Of a stretch of 64,000 nucleotides of DNA, positions 10,297 through 22,015 are shown piece after piece; the stretch's first letter is position 1; every line of letters starts with the position of its first letter. Source of the DNA: Megascapheus bottae (taxonomy: Eukaryota; Chordata; Mammalia; Rodentia; Geomyidae); assembly GCA_024803745.1 (NCBI GenBank), contig JANJXV010000039.1, forward strand, positions 7,743,001 to 7,807,000, read 5' to 3'. Under the pieces are notes generated by a model, which saw only the letters and a list, made by a program, of their open reading frames with translations, ran no database searches and was not told where the DNA came from. Both the position numbers and the translations under genes were made by a program.

Positions 10297-11165
10297 GAGC
10301 CAGCTCGGCTCAGGCTCACGCCTGTAATCCTAACTATTCAGGAGGCTGAGATCTGAGGATCAAGGTTCAAAGCCAACCCAGCCCAAAGGACCTGGGACTC
10401 TTATCTCCAACTAACCTCCAGAAAATAGGAAGTGGGGCAAGGCTAGGGTGGTAGCCTTGAGCTGAAGACCTTACGGACAATGCCGAGGCCCAGGGGTAGG
10501 GCAATAGCCTTGAGCTGAAGAGCTGAGGGACAGCTCCCAGGCTGAGTTCAAGCCCCATGACCCACAAAAAAAAAAAAAAAAAAAAAAAAAGGAAATCTGA
10601 TCCAGAACTATACTTTATAATAGGAAAATAAATGGCAACTTGAACCACATCAAAATTAATCCGGGTGCAGTGGCTCACACCTATAACCCCTAGCTACTCA
10701 GGAGGCTGAGATTTGAGGATCAAGGTTCAAAGCTAGCCTGGGCACAAAAGGATCTAAGACTCTTATCTCCAATTAACCTCTAGAAAACAGAAATGGGGCT
10801 TGGCTCAAGGGTAGGGTGGTAGCCTTGCGCTGAAGAACTCAGGGACATTGCCCAGGCCAAGTTCAAGCCCCATGACCCACCAAAAAAAAAAAAAAAAGTT
10901 TTATTCTAAGAAAACCCTATAAAGATGCAAAAAAGATTGTACAGTGTGGCTCATGATTAAAATCTCAGCTATTCCAGAGATGCAGTAGGATCACACAAAA
11001 GCATAAGATCCTGCTTGAAAACTAAAAGAAGAGCTGGCTGGGCGAGGTAGCTCATGCTTATAATCCTAGCTACTCAGGAGGGTGAGATCTGAGGATCAAG
11101 GTTCAAAGCCAGCCTGTGCAGGAAAGTCTGTGAGATATCAAACTCAGAACTCAGTCTTGGAAAAA
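10297..11165 (+). mobile_element. cluster of three type B SINEs
   Basis: Copies at 10297-10590 (tail motif duplicated, long poly-A), 10655-10900 and 11033-11165 (head only). All share 'aatcctagctactcaggagg'-type heads, 'ggttcaaagcc' B-box-like motifs and, in the first two, tails ending 'ccatgacccac'. Confidence 0.8.
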
Positions 11166-11189
11166 AGAAAATGGGCAGAAGTCATACAC

Positions 11190-11860
11190 AGACATTTCGA
11201 GGGAGATGATAGATAGATGACAAATTAGCACATGAAAAAAGGTTCTACTTGTTAGCCATCAGAAAAATGCAAATTTAAGCCACAACGACATGTCAGCACA
11301 AACCCATCAGAATAGCTAAAATGAAATATAGCGACAACACCAAATGGTAGTGAGAATGTGGAGAAACTGGATCATTCATACACTGCTGGTAGAAATGTAA
11401 AATGGATTTACCATATGGTAAGCAATTGTACTCTTGGGCATTTATCCCAAATGAAAACTTATTTTCTTACAGAAACTTGTATGCCTAAAGTACTGTTCAT
11501 AGTATGAATATCTGTGACAGCACACACTCAGCATCCGAATGTCTGCCAAGGGGGTGAGGGGCTCAACTGTGGTATATCCATAACACAGTTATAAACTTAG
11601 TAAGCGCTGACGATACTTGAAACAACCTGAATGAACCTCAAGGACATTGTATTTAATGAGGAAAATAATACTAGATCCTTTTCATGTAACATTCATTAAT
11701 CACAGTTAAGAGATGGAGCACAGATGAATGGATTCCAGGGGTTACAGATGGGGTAGCTATGAACAGGAGAGCACAAGAAGTCTTTGTGGTGATGCATGTG
11801 ATAAAACTGCACAGAACTGCATGTGTGCACAAGATCACTGATGGCTTCTAAGCAGCCATG
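11190..11860 (+). mobile_element. old L1 fragment (ORF2 3' end region)
   Basis: 'cagaaaaatgcaaatttaag', 'gagaatgtggagaaactgga', 'cactgctggtagaaatgtaa' and 'acaacctgaatgaacctcaa' are the usual landmarks of the 3' part of mammalian L1 ORF2. Many changes and stops show it is dead. It fits the old L1M class. Confidence 0.75.
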
Positions 11861-11879
11861 GCTTACATTACTGAAAATT

Positions 11880-12345
11880 TCTATTCCTTTTTTATTTTAG
11901 AGCCATAGTTTTGCCATGCAGCCCAGGCCAGCCTCGGACTGTTGGTCTTCCTACCCTAGCCTTATAAATGCTGGGAACAGAGTTGTTCCACCATGCTTGG
12001 CTAATTTTTTTTCTTCTTGTGCTGGTCCTGGAGCTGACCCCAGGGTCTTATGCTCTTGTTTGCACTTTACTACTGGAACCACAGCTCCACTTCTAGCTTT
12101 TTGCTGGCTAACTGGTGATAAAGAGTCTCAGTCCTGCTCGGGATGGCTCTGAACCTCCACCTTTAGATTTCAGCCTCCTGGGCAAATAGGATCATAGACG
12201 TGAACCACTAGCACCTGGGTAAAGTTTATTTATTTATTTATTTTTATGCCAGTACTGGGGCTTGAAATCAGGGCCTTATGCTCTTTCTTAGCTTTTTCAC
12301 ACAGAGTTGCTGCTTTACCACTTAAACCATATCTCTGAAATTTCA
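11880..12345 (-). mobile_element. antisense B1, type B and partial SINE remnants
   Basis: 11880-12003 resembles antisense B1 ('gcagcccaggccagcctcgg'). 12005-12215 is antisense type B ('ctccacttctagctttttgc' to 'catagacgtgaaccactagc'). 12225-12340 is a short antisense fragment ('agtactggggcttgaaatca'). Confidence 0.6.
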
Positions 12346-12507
12346 CGTGAAACATTAAATGTCAGACCCCCTAGGAGTCCTCTGATGAGCTTAAGTCCAG
12401 AAACACCATAGCCAATACAAAATAAAATTGTAGGAATGCATCTTCTGGGGAAGACGAATCAGTAGTTTTCATCAGATTCCACATTCTTAACAAGAAATGA
12501 CTCTGAC

Positions 12508-12645
12508 CTTTCTGGGGATGGCTTGTATCTGGCGTAGGTGGCGGAGCCAGGGGTGGAGAAGCTCCCAGAAGGCTGTCGGTAGGGAGGGACTCTGTCGGCC
12601 CCTGCTGGTGATGCTGTGTAAGGAGTTTCTGGGAAGCTGACAGGC
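12508..12645 (-). CDS. SIPA1L3: SIPA1L3 coding exon 10, residues 1147-1192
   Basis: A TTCTAG acceptor completes an Arg codon, then the exon reads PVSFPETPYTASPAGADRVP, PYRQPSGSFSTPGSATYARY and KPSPE before donor GAAAG/GTCAGA. It is Pro/Ser-rich linker. A different reading frame over the same bases is also open for 98 codons, but only this frame joins exons 9 and 11 in phase (2 in, 2 out) and matches human. Confidence 0.93.
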
Positions 12646-13074
12646 CTAGAAGAGAGAAAGACAGCAAGGTGAGGGGGAGGGCTTCCCTAGTCTTCAGAGG
12701 GTCTCTCTTCCTGGCTCAGTGGCCAGCCTACGCCCAGTTTCTGCAAGGGATTCATGGCTGATTTTTGCGCCTTTCTTGAGACAAAAGGTCCTCTGCCAGT
12801 TGGAGCCATTGGGGATAGAAACCAGATTCTACCCTAACCCTCTTGATCTTTAACATTCCAAGAAGAGTACTTAGCATGAAAGACCATCATCACCAAATCT
12901 CCAAAGTAATCACTCATTCCAAGGACTGGATGGCAGCAGTGAAACCACCTAGGGTCTTCATCCCTCCACTGCCCCAAGAAGTCACTGCTCTACAATTTGT
13001 GCTTAATGGTGAACCCTTAATAGAAGGTGAAATCTAATATATACTTGGCACGAGAGAATTCAAACCTTTTTAAG

Positions 13075-13135
13075 TGGAAGGAAGGAAGAAAGGAAGGATG
13101 GAAGGAAGGAAGGAAGGAAGGAAAAAGAAAGGGAG
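13075..13135. repeat. (GGAA)n microsatellite
   Basis: Imperfect ggaa repeats just upstream of a type B SINE. A second purine-rich stretch follows that SINE at 13376-13460, probably an expanded A-rich tail. Confidence 0.85.
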
Positions 13136-13137
13136 GG

Positions 13138-13376
13138 ATAGCTGGGCAAGGTGGCTCACGCCTGTAATCCTAGCTACTTAGGAGACTGAGATCTGAGGAT
13201 CATGGTTCAAAGCCAGCCTGGGAACTGAAGACCGATAGACTCTTATCTCCAATTAACCACTAGAAAACTGGAAGTGGTACTGTGGCTCAAGAGCAGGGAG
13301 GTAGCCTTGAGCTGAAGAACTCAGGGACAGTGCCCAGGCCCAGAGTTCAAGCCCTGTGACCCACAAAAAAAAAAAA
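13138..13376 (+). mobile_element. type B SINE, full length
   Basis: Clear head 'gctgggcaaggtggctcacg', 'gttcaaagccagcctgggaa', middle 'tcttatctccaattaaccac', tail 'cagagttcaagccctgtgac' and poly-A. It is the best-preserved type B copy in this intron. Confidence 0.85.
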
Positions 13377-13585
13377 AAGAGGGAAGAAGGAAGGTAGGAG
13401 AGAGAGAAAGGGAGAAAAGGAGGGAGGAAGAGAGGAAGGAAGGGAGGGAAGGAGAGGGCACAGAGGCAGAGGGATAAGAAGGCAGGTGGAATGATTGAAA
13501 AGAGTAGAATACAGGAAGGAGCGGTGAAGAATGGCTGTAGCAGATGGGAGATGGGAGGGTGGGGACTTTCTTTGAGGATCCTTAC

Positions 13586-13837
13586 CTCTTATTGTGCAGT
13601 GGCTGGGACTCCCGGAAGGGGACCATGGAAGTTTGCTTCGGGAGCCGGCTCAGGGACTGGGCATGAGCAGGAGTGGCTGGGGTGGCCCACTTGGAGGCTG
13701 GCAGGGAGTTGTGGGATGCAGGCCCGCTCCACTGCCAGGGTGGGTTGCTGCGGTAGGGGGGCCGGCCCCCTGGGGTGGTGCTTTCTGGCTCAGCCTTGCA
13801 CTCTGAGGTGCTCATGTCATAGGTCTCTGGCCACCCC
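13586..13837 (-). CDS. SIPA1L3: SIPA1L3 coding exon 9, residues 1063-1146
   Basis: A TTCCTAG acceptor supplies the third base of Arg1063. The exon then reads GWPETYDMSTSECKAEPEST and runs through a Pro/Ser-rich linker with YRSNPPWQWSGPASHNSLPA to QPLHNK plus two bases, with donor AAGAG/GTAAGG. No fold is expected. The STSECKAEPEST stretch differs from remembered human (NTSEPKTEQESI), so the linker evolves faster than the domains. Confidence 0.94.
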
Positions 13838-14554
13838 CTAGGAAGAAGAACTACATTACTAGGGAGGCTCCAAGCAACCAGCACTATAAGCCTGATGCCA
13901 AGGAGGGACTTTGTCTACACTGGTTGCCTTGTCTATACTGGGCTAGGCTTTCCTGACCAAATCTGAGCCATGATGGCCTATTTAAAAGTAACCTTTAAAT
14001 TAGATCCTGAAACTTAGCAGCTCAGAGTTCTAGGACAGGGCCCAATATAGGGGTTGTGACATCCAGACCTATCTGTCTCATCTTCTCCCTTACTCCTGGC
14101 CCCTCCCCTCTCTAGCACAGGCCTCCAGTTGGCCAGTACCCTCTAAGCATCAGCCTGGCCCCCCTGAGCGAACCTGGGCAGGGAAAGCAGATGCCCTCTG
14201 AATCAAAGGACAGTCCCTGTCTTGTTCTAGAGAATCTCAAAGGCTGTTGGAAGAGGAGAAGGTGACCTACTTTGCAGAGTGGTTTAAAAAAAAAAAAAAG
14301 CTACAAGATCCAGAGCCTTGAAATAGATACAGAGCGGCCCATGACTCCTCCCTCCAGACCCAGCTCAAGGGAACACTGTGGAGGTGACGTATAACAGTGC
14401 ACATATGAAGAGCTTAAGTCAGTAAGCTGCACACAGTAGAAGTCCACTCCCACACCGTCACCATCCCCCCTGCCCAGTCATCTAGTCCATTCTGTTACAA
14501 CCTTTGGTGGCCAGGCCACCAAACTCTGAGCACCACTCAGGGTGCTGCCCTTAC
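13838..14554. other. intron 8-9, no repeat recognised
   Basis: The 717 bases between exons 9 and 8 show only a short poly-A run (about 14286-14299). There is no SINE or microsatellite that I can support, unusual for this window. GC content is moderate. Confidence 0.6.
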
Positions 14555-14829
14555 CTTCGAGGTGTACCATCCTCGAAAGGTGGAATGATGACCACCTTTA
14601 CGGTGACGGAGGTGCGCAGTAGGTCAATCATCTGGTCGTGTGTCAGTGTGACCACAGCCACCTTGCAGATCTCCACCAGTCGGCTGCCTTGCCTCAGGCC
14701 AGCCTGCCAGGCGAACCCATAGTCCTCCACTTCAGCCACTGTCCCGTCATACTTCACGTGGAAGCCCAGCTGCCCCAGCCCATTCCGCCGAAGGGTCATG
14801 TCCACTGTCTCCCAGCCATTGGTCATCAC
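14555..14829 (-). CDS. SIPA1L3: SIPA1L3 coding exon 8, residues 972-1062 (PDZ domain)
   Basis: The exon starts [20 protein letters not shown] after CCCACAG and ends GTPR plus two bases at CGAAG/GTAAGG. It encodes essentially a whole PDZ domain: carboxylate-binding loop LGFHV (992-996), the [12 protein letters not shown] strand, helix aB around HDQMIDLLR and the final strand [13 protein letters not shown] domains bind C-terminal peptides of membrane or scaffold proteins. It is almost identical to human; Asn for Ser in MTNGW is the one change I notice. Confidence 0.96.
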
Positions 14830-15008
14830 CTGTGGGTAGCAGGCAGGAGGGAGTCTCAGCTGTTTGCTCACTACCTCTTGAGGGTCCCTGTCAGGATTCC
14901 TGAGATAAACCCTTGCTGACTTGCCGTCTGCCCTCCTGGGTGGCCCCAGAGGAGGCGAGTATTACTTTGTCCCAGCTCAGGCTCCTGCAGCCACTCAGCC
15001 CAAGCACA

Positions 15009-15220
15009 CGTCTTTTTTTTTTTTTTTTTTTTTTTTGCCGGTCCCGGGCTTGAGTTCAGGGCCTGAGCACTGTCCTTGGGCTTTCTCAAGGCTAGAGCTC
15101 TACCACTTGAGCCTCAGCACCACTTCCGGCTTTTTTCTCTGTATGTGGAACTGAGGAATTGAACCTGTGTCTTCGTGCATGCTAGGCAAGCACTTTACCA
15201 CTAGGCCAAACTCCCGGGCC
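15009..15220 (-). mobile_element. type A SINE, antisense, with duplication
   Basis: The poly-T start is followed by the complement of a near-consensus type A copy ending 'ctaggccaaactcccgggcc'. The duplication cagcccaagcaca lies at 14996-15008 and 15221-15233. It sits in the intron just upstream of exon 8 in transcript order. Confidence 0.9.
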
Positions 15221-15239
15221 CAGCCCAAGCACATTTCTT

Positions 15240-15370
15240 TGGAGCTGATGTGTGTCAGGCACTAGGCTAGGCCCATTCAATGCTGATCCCACTTACGTGC
15301 ATTATGCTCACTTAGGATGCAAGTGTAATTCTTGTTTGTTCTATAGAGGGAAACTGAGGGCCATGTTGTT
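15240..15370 (-). mobile_element. MIR-like fragment
   Basis: 'gtgtgtcaggcactaggcta' to 'agagggaaactgagggccat' follows the antisense MIR pattern. It separates two young antisense type A SINEs. Confidence 0.5.
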
Positions 15371-15424
15371 GACAGTCTACGGATGCCTCTGCGTTATCTG
15401 CTATGTCCCCTTCCCATGTCTTCT

Positions 15425-15631
15425 TTTTTTTTTTTTTTTTTTTTTGCCAGTCCTGGGCTTGAGCTCAGGGCCTGAGCGCTGTCCTTGGACTTTCTCAAGG
15501 CTAGCACTCTACCACTTGAGCCTCAGCACCATTTCCGGCTTTTGTCTATGTATGTGGTACCAAGGAATCGAACCCGGGTCTTCGTGCATGCTAGGCAAGC
15601 ACTTTAACCACTAGGCCAAACTCCCGGCCCA
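15425..15631 (-). mobile_element. type A SINE, antisense, with duplication
   Basis: Near-consensus antisense copy from a poly-T to 'aggccaaactcccggccca'. The duplication ttcccatgtcttct lies at 15411-15424 and 15632-15645. A second, truncated antisense fragment follows at 15656-15740. Confidence 0.9.
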
Positions 15632-15740
15632 TTCCCATGTCTTCTTATTTGTTGCTTTTTTTTAGACGCCAGTCCTGGAGCTTGAACTAAGGGTCTGAAC
15701 ACTGTCCCTGAGCTTCTTTGCTCAAGACTATACTTTTTTT

Positions 15741-17250
15741 TTTTTAAATAAACAAGACCCCCTCTTTCTTCTTTAGGATAACTCTTAGTCATCTCAGCGT
15801 GGCCCTCCCACAGGCTTTGGAACAATGTCAGCAAGGGATGTGAACTGTGGGTGTCAGAGCCGAATGGTGTATTTTGAGTTCCATTGGAAGGGGCCACCTA
15901 TCATCCTCATAGTGAATGTGGGATTAGGAGAGTCAGACACCTCCACTTTTTTTTTTTTCCCAGAAGCCAGAAAGCCAGATTCATGAGAAATTATCTATTA
16001 AGCTTGGCCATCTATATCTGAGGCTCTATCTAGCTCAGCAGTGAACTGAACATGTCCTTAATTAATTTAGGCCTCTACAGGGGGTGCTGACGTTCTCAAC
16101 ACCATTTCTAGTTGTTGACAGTGGTGCTGGACGTGGCACCAGGGCCTTGTACATGCTAAGTGTATCCTCTGTCACCGAGTTTCACCCACAGCTATTCAAC
16201 ACCTTCCTTTAAACCTCCTGGAACTTACCACTGGTCTTAATGTCCACCTGGAATGGCAATCCTATGAAGGCAGCCTGGGCTGTGTACCAACACCACTGAC
16301 CCTACGGCTTTTTGACTAACAGATAAAGGGATGTGGTTGCTTGGGGAATGCTTAGGGTAGGGACCAAGGGAAGATGTGGATGGTTCACATGGAGGATGTT
16401 ATGGGGTTAAAGATGGCCTGAGCTTCACAAGAGATGGCGCATGTCACTGTTGGTTCCGCAGCAAGCTTAGGGGTACTGAGACTGGGAGTGGGGGATGGCT
16501 GTAGGAGTGAGCTCTGAAAGGAGTGTGCTAACAGTAGGCACGGGGGTGGGCATGGGACAGAGTGGGACTGACAGGATGTGGACAAACCATGAAATCTGGC
16601 ACAGGACCTGCCATGGTCCCTGCTCAAGAAAGGAGAGTTGCAGTGAAGACTGTATCGAGCATGGGAGGGAAGGGATCAGATCCCTGAGTTCCATGTGAAG
16701 AATACTGCAGAGAGAGGGAGACTAGTGGGAGGCTCTGGCAACAATTTGGGAGATAAGGGTAGCTCCCACTAGGGTGGAGGCAGCAGGAGGAGGAGCAGCT
16801 GAGGCTATCTGGGAAGGTGCAGCTGGCAGATAGGGTATGGGTACCAGAGCCAGAGGAGCCTAGACTGATACTGAGGCTTCTGCCCTTCTGATACTGGAAG
16901 GATGCACTTGGCCTTTAAGGATACAGAAGACTTAACAGGGTGAAAGGAGCATCAGCTTGCTCCACATCTGAATGACACCCCCAAGTGTAGGTTTCTTTAC
17001 TTTAGTAGTACTTTTGTGAGGGCAGTACTGGGGTTTGAACGCAGGGTTGCTAAGCAGGTACTCTACTGCTTAAGCCACACCCCTAACTCTTTTGCTCTTA
17101 TTATTTGTGAGATAAGGTATTGCTTTTTGCCCAAGCAGGTCTGGAATGCGTTCCTTCCATTTATATTTCCTATTATAGATAGGAAGACAGTATATACCAC
17201 TATGCCCAGATTTTCCTGTTGAGATGTGATTCATAAACTTTTTGTCCAGG
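15741..17250. other. intron 7-8 central part, mostly unassigned
   Basis: No exon is visible. A degraded antisense SINE remnant ('cagtactggggtttgaacgc') lies near 17020-17080. The rest is single-copy-looking. Confidence 0.45.
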
Positions 17251-17251
17251 G

Positions 17252-17425
17252 TTGGGAGTTTGGCCTAGTGGTAGAGTGCTTGCCTAGCCCTGGGTTCGAT
17301 TCCTCAGTACCAATACACAGAAAAGCCAGAAGTGGTGCTGTAGCTCAAGTAGCAGAGCACTAGCCTTGAGAAAGCTCAAGGACAAAGCCTAGGCACTGAG
17401 TTAAAGCCCTATGACTGGAAAGACT
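17252..17425 (+). mobile_element. type A SINE, slightly shortened
   Basis: 'gttgggagtttggcctagtg' is followed by a left half lacking the 'catgcatgaagac' section, then 'ccagaagtggtgctgtagct' and an A-rich end. Confidence 0.75.
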
Positions 17426-17524
17426 AAAAATAAAAAAATAAAAATTTTGTCCAGATTGGCTTAGAACTGCAATCCTCCCTATTAGTGGCTTCCTAAGTAG
17501 CTGAGGATTACATGAACCATCGTG

Positions 17525-18500
17525 CCCAACTACCAGTTAACCTTTTTCTGTATAAGCAGGTCCTACAGCTTGAACTCAGGGCCTGGGCACTATCCCCAAA
17601 GTTCAAGGGTTGTGCTCTACCACTTGAGCCACACAATTCCACTTCTGGCTTTTTGGTGGTTAATTGGAGATAAAAATCTCATTTACTTTCTTGCCTGGGT
17701 TGGCTTTGAGCTGTGATCCTTAGATATCACCTTCCTAACTAGACAGGAACACAGGCATGAGCCACTGGTGTTGGTTTACCACTTTTTTTTTTTTGCCACT
17801 GAAGATTTTTCAGGGCCTGAGCACTGTCCTTGGGCTTTCTCATGACTAGAGCTCTACCACTTGAGCCACAGCACCACTTCCAGCTTTTTTTTTTCTATGT
17901 ATGTAGTCCCTAGGACTCGAACCCAGGTCTTTGTGCATTCTAGGCAAGCACTCCACCACTAGGCCAAACTCCCAGCTCAAACTCCCAGCTCAATCACTTA
18001 CTTTTTTATTTTTTTGGTCAGTAGTGGGGCTTGAACTCTGGGTCTAGGCATTGTCCCTGAACTCTTCAGCTCAAGACTAATGCCCTTCCTCTTGAGCCAC
18101 AGCCCCACTTCCTGTTTTCTAGTGATTAATTGGAGATAAGAATCTCACATTCTTTAGTGCCTTCCAAAGTTGGCTTTGAACCACACTTCTCAGATCTCAG
18201 CCTTCTAAGTAGCTAGGATTACAGGCATGAGCTACCATGCCCGGTTCCAACCACTTATTTTATTTTTTTTGGTGGGTCATGGGGCTTGAACTCGGCCTGG
18301 GCATTGTCTCTGAGCTCTCTTCAGCTCAAGGCTTCCACTCCACCCTTGAGCCAAGCCCCACTTCCCTTTTCTAGAGGTTAATTGGAGATAAGAGTCTGAG
18401 GTCCTTTTGTGCCTGGCTCGCTTTGAACCTTGATCCTCAGATCTCAGCCTCCTGAGTAGCTAGGATTATAGGCGTGAGCCACTGTACCTCGCTACCACTT
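17525..18500 (-). mobile_element. four antisense SINEs in a row (B, A, B, B)
   Basis: Type B at 17530-17775, type A at 17786-17985, and type B at 17999-18250 and 18255-18500. All are antisense, and so in sense relative to SIPA1L3. Each ends with its own head complement ('acaggcatgagctaccatgc', 'ataggcgtgagccactgtac'). The array ends about 270 bases from exon 7's donor. Confidence 0.75.
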
Positions 18501-18773
18501 ACATTTTTAACCTAAGTTTAAAATTGTACTTATCTACTACAGGGTCAATAAGAGGTCTTTGGTCCTTCCAAGGTAAAGGAATGGAAAACCATAGCTCTTT
18601 GGCCTACAACTTCTCAAGGAATAACCTGGGAAATGGACCTCACCAGACCTATACTGTGGGACGATTCTGAGTCTCTTGGGACTGACTTGTCCCCAACTGA
18701 ATGAAAAGAAGAATATAGGAGGCCACTGCCAGCCACAGGAACTGGTGCACCACTGCTGAGCCTTCCCTCTTAC

Positions 18774-19350
18774 CTTCAGTCTTTGGACAATTTCCCTTAT
18801 GTCCTCCACAGAGCCCTCTGCCGCCTGTAGGAAGATGTGGTCCCCTCGGCCATAAAAGATTTTCAGTGTTGAGGAGTCTGGGGTCCAGCCAATGACATCC
18901 CCACAGTAGCAGTTGAACACCACTTCCTTGGTGCGCAGGTCCAGAAGCACCACAAACTCATTGGAAATTCCCAAAATGCAGTCTATTTCCATGCCCTGGG
19001 CGTAGTCCTGAGCTGCTACCCGCCAGGCGATGGCACCTGCACTGTGCTGCTCGGCACCTGCCCGGGCTTTTGTCTTCTCCTTCTTCTTGGAGGTCAGAGA
19101 GATGAGGTTGAACTTGCCAGAGGAGTCGATGGGGGTGTTGGAGACACAGTTTTCAGCCAGGTCCTTGAGGTACTCCTGGCGGGTCCTGGTGGCCATGGTA
19201 TGGAACTTGTCAGACTTGTGTGCAGCATTCTCTGCGTTAATCACCTTGGCCAGCAAAAAGTCTCTGAAGACATCAGATTTGCGGAATGTGGTTCCATTGG
19301 GGATAGGGGGGCCAAAAGGAGGTGCATCTTTGGATCGGGTCACTGCCATG
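18774..19350 (-). CDS. SIPA1L3: SIPA1L3 coding exon 7, residues 779-971 (RapGAP end and linker)
   Basis: After a CTTCTCAG acceptor the first base completes Ser779, followed by [20 protein letters not shown]. The C-terminal helices of the RapGAP domain run to about residue 845 ([30 protein letters not shown]). A Lys-rich KKKEKTKAR stretch follows, then a conserved region (AIAWRV to the end) with beta-rich character ([20 protein letters not shown]) leading to IVQRLK at donor AAG/GTAAGA. This inter-domain segment may be PH-like, but that is inference. Differences from remembered human are few (for example QGMEID, FLQAAEG). Confidence 0.95.
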
Positions 19351-19447
19351 CTGAGAAGGGAGAAATTATTAAGACATGGAAAGAAAAGCACTATGACCTT
19401 CAAAACATGTCAGATCAAAAGTAGGATTTTCCTTTTTCTATTTTTTG

Positions 19448-19517
19448 GTGGTGTGTGTATGTGTGTGTGGGGGTGCACACACACACGGATGCACACACAC
19501 ACACACACACACACACG
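19448..19517. repeat. (TG)n and (CA)n pair
   Basis: A TG-rich stretch (19450-19470) lies next to a CA-rich stretch (19475-19516), about 100 bases upstream of exon 7 in transcript order. The TG and CA arms could pair as a hairpin. Confidence 0.85.
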
Positions 19518-19699
19518 TCAATAGTCATTGGTTTGGGGGCCAGGAGTTTCTAAAAGCAGAAAGATCAAGAAACCTGGTAGGGTATTCAGTCAAGGTCAGG
19601 GGAAAACAGATCTCAGAGTGCTTACCCCATACACGTAAGTTGGCATAACGAACAAGCTGCATCCTTCAGGTGCTAGATACATTTTATTCATCCTCTATG

Positions 19700-20480
19700 A
19701 GCCACAGTTCTACTTCTGACTTTTTTTTTTGGTGGTTAACTGAAGACAAGAGTGTCACAGACTTCCCTGTCCAGGCTTAGCTTTGAAATGCAATACTCAG
19801 ATCTCAGCCTCCTGAGTAGCTGGGGTTATAGTTGTAAGCCGCTGGTGTCTGGCATGAACGAGGTATTTTAGGGCTCACTGTGGGCTAACCACTCTCCCAC
19901 AATAGATAAAGGAAGGCAAATTTAATTCCATGCTCTTGGCTAGGGAGGCAAGACCACATTAGCAGGTGGCATGGATGATGTGATGAGAGCTGTGGCAGAA
20001 GCATGTTTGGCAAGAGCTTATGGAGTGTGTCGGAGACCTGTCTTGTTCAGTCTTACAGAATAACCAGACATTCACTAAGGGGCTCGAGCAGGAGGGCAGA
20101 GGATTAGGTCAGGCTGGGGGCAATAGGGTCCAGTGCTCAAGAGTTGGATCTGCTCAGAGAATGGTTGAGGGGCAGTTTTAGCTGTACCACTGACATTTCT
20201 TTCTTTAGAAATAAAGAAAGGAAGGAAAGCTGAAGCAAGTAAGGCAAAATGTTAACATCTGGTAGTGGGCACATGGGTGTCTGTTATATTATTTTCTGTA
20301 CTTTTCAGAATGTTTAAAGTATTGCATAATAGATCTTTTTTATTTTCCTCTTCTTTTTTTTTTTTTTAAGTTTTGAGATCGGGTATCCCCAATGTAGTCC
20401 TAGCTGGCTTGGAACTCATAATTGTCTTGCCTTTGTCTAGTGAGTGCTGGTATTGCGGGAAGGTAATACACCTGGCAATA
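19700..20480 (-). mobile_element. antisense type B SINE and antisense B1
   Basis: A type B copy at 19700-19860 lacks its tail half. A B1-like antisense element is at 20375-20480 ('tgagatcgggtatccccaat', 'gtgagtgctggtattgcggg'). The DNA between them is unassigned. Confidence 0.6.
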
Positions 20481-20524
20481 AAAGTCTTTCATATTAAATC
20501 ATAGAAAAACAAAACAAAACAGAA

Positions 20525-20935
20525 AAAGGACCTGGGTGCAGTAGCTTAACTACTCAGGAGGCTAAGATGTGAGGATCATGGTTCAAAGCCAGCCTAGGCA
20601 CTAAGGACCTTGAGACTCTTTTTTTTTGCCAGTCCTGGGCTTGAGCTCAGGGCCTGAGCACTGTCCTTGGACTTTCTCAAGGCCAGAGCTCTACCACTTG
20701 AGCCTCAGCACCACTTCCGGCTTTTTTTTTTTCTATGTATGTGGTACCAAGGAATCGAACCCGGGTCTTCATGCATGCTAGGCAAGCACTTTAACCACTA
20801 GGCCAAACTCCCAGCCCCGACCTTGAGACTCTTATCTCCAGTTAATTACTAGAAAATCACAAGTGGTGCTGAGGCTTAGGGGTAGGGCACCCAGGCTCAG
20901 AGTTCAAGCCCCACAACTGACCAAAAAAGAAACAA
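20525..20935 (+). mobile_element. type B SINE split by an antisense type A SINE
   Basis: The head is at 20525-20620, and the body resumes at 20819 with 'cttatctccagttaattact' and ends 'agttcaagccccacaactga'. The break is at a GAGACTCTT site. Confidence 0.85.
20621..20818 (-). mobile_element. type A SINE nested in type B
   Basis: Antisense near-consensus copy. The 15-base duplication gaccttgagactctt at 20606-20620 and 20819-20833 is perfect. Confidence 0.92.
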
Positions 20936-20971
20936 ACCAAACCAAACAAAACAAAACAGAAAAGGTTTGTG

Positions 20972-21174
20972 GGGCCGGGAGTTTGGCCTAGTGGTTAAAG
21001 TGCTTGCCTAGCATTCTTGAAGACCCAGGTTCAATTCCCCGGTACCACATGTAGAAAAAAGCCGGAAGTGGTGCTGAGGCTCAAGTGGTAGAGCTCTAGC
21101 CTTGAGAAAGTCCAATGACAGTGCTCAGGCCCTGAGCTCAAGCCCAGGACTGGCAAAAAAAAAAAAAAAAAAAA
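20972..21174 (+). mobile_element. type A SINE with duplication
   Basis: Near-consensus plus-strand copy with a long poly-A, flanked by agaaaaggtttgtg at 20958-20971 and 21175-21188. Confidence 0.92.
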
Positions 21175-21649
21175 AGAAAAGGTTTGTGCATTAGAATGGT
21201 TGTTCTGGAGACCAAACTGAGGCAGGCCTTGAAGAAGTGGCTGCTGGGCATGCCAGTTAGGAGGAGGAAACAGATCAGAAAAGATGGGGAGAAGGACCAC
21301 CAGGGCAATTCAACCCTTCATCTGCGACACAGATGATATCCGTGCTACCTTCTCTCCCATGGTGTGTGGCAATATCATCTGCCTTTACCAGGGCCGTCAG
21401 CTGCCAAGGATAGTTGTACCTTTAATCTCTGCCATCCATCCTGTGCAAGGAGCCAGCATTCTGAAACTATTGCACTATATCCAGGAATGGATGGGCTGGG
21501 AGAAAGGTGGCCTCGATGTGCTTGTAGATGCCACAATGTGCCACCACCAGAAGCCACTGGGCAGTGTGTCTAGCAGTGTTGCTCATCAGCACAGGCTACA
21601 CACTCTTCTCTTCTCTTGTAATTCCACCAAGATAAGCAGTACGCAGAGC

Positions 21650-22015
21650 CACCTACCTTTGACCCAGCACTTCTGCTGTGGGAATTGATCCTAGAGCTGT
21701 ACACATGGTCATGAGTACAATAAGAACAGAAACAGCCCCAATGCCCATCAGTGGAGGGCACAGATTATCACACCTCCCCATGACAGCATGTTTTACAGCT
21801 GTAATGAATAAAAAAATGGCTAAATGACAAAACACAGGATGTAGCACAGTGTGCACAGTGGCACAAATGCATTAAGGTAGAGGAGGAGGTGTGTCCATCC
21901 ACCAGGAATCAGGACACACAGAAACAGCTACCATGGCTGCATCTGGGTGGTTGGAATCACATTTATCTTCACTTCTCTATCTTTTCAGTCTCAAAAACTA
22001 CCTTTAAAAGATAGA
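21650..22015 (+). mobile_element. old L1 fragment
   Basis: 'ctttgacccagcacttctgc', 'ccccaatgcccatcagtgga' and a later 'tctgggtggttggaatcaca' follow the order of an old L1 3' region. It is heavily diverged. Confidence 0.55.

Noticed and set aside
12371..12667. 98-codon frame overlapping exon 10
   Set aside because: The annotated frame, not this one, joins exons 9 and 11 in phase and matches SIPA1L3.
18000..18500. Tandem near-repeats resembling a CRISPR or satellite array
   Set aside because: They are adjacent, independently inserted antisense type B SINEs with different divergence, not regular repeats with spacers.
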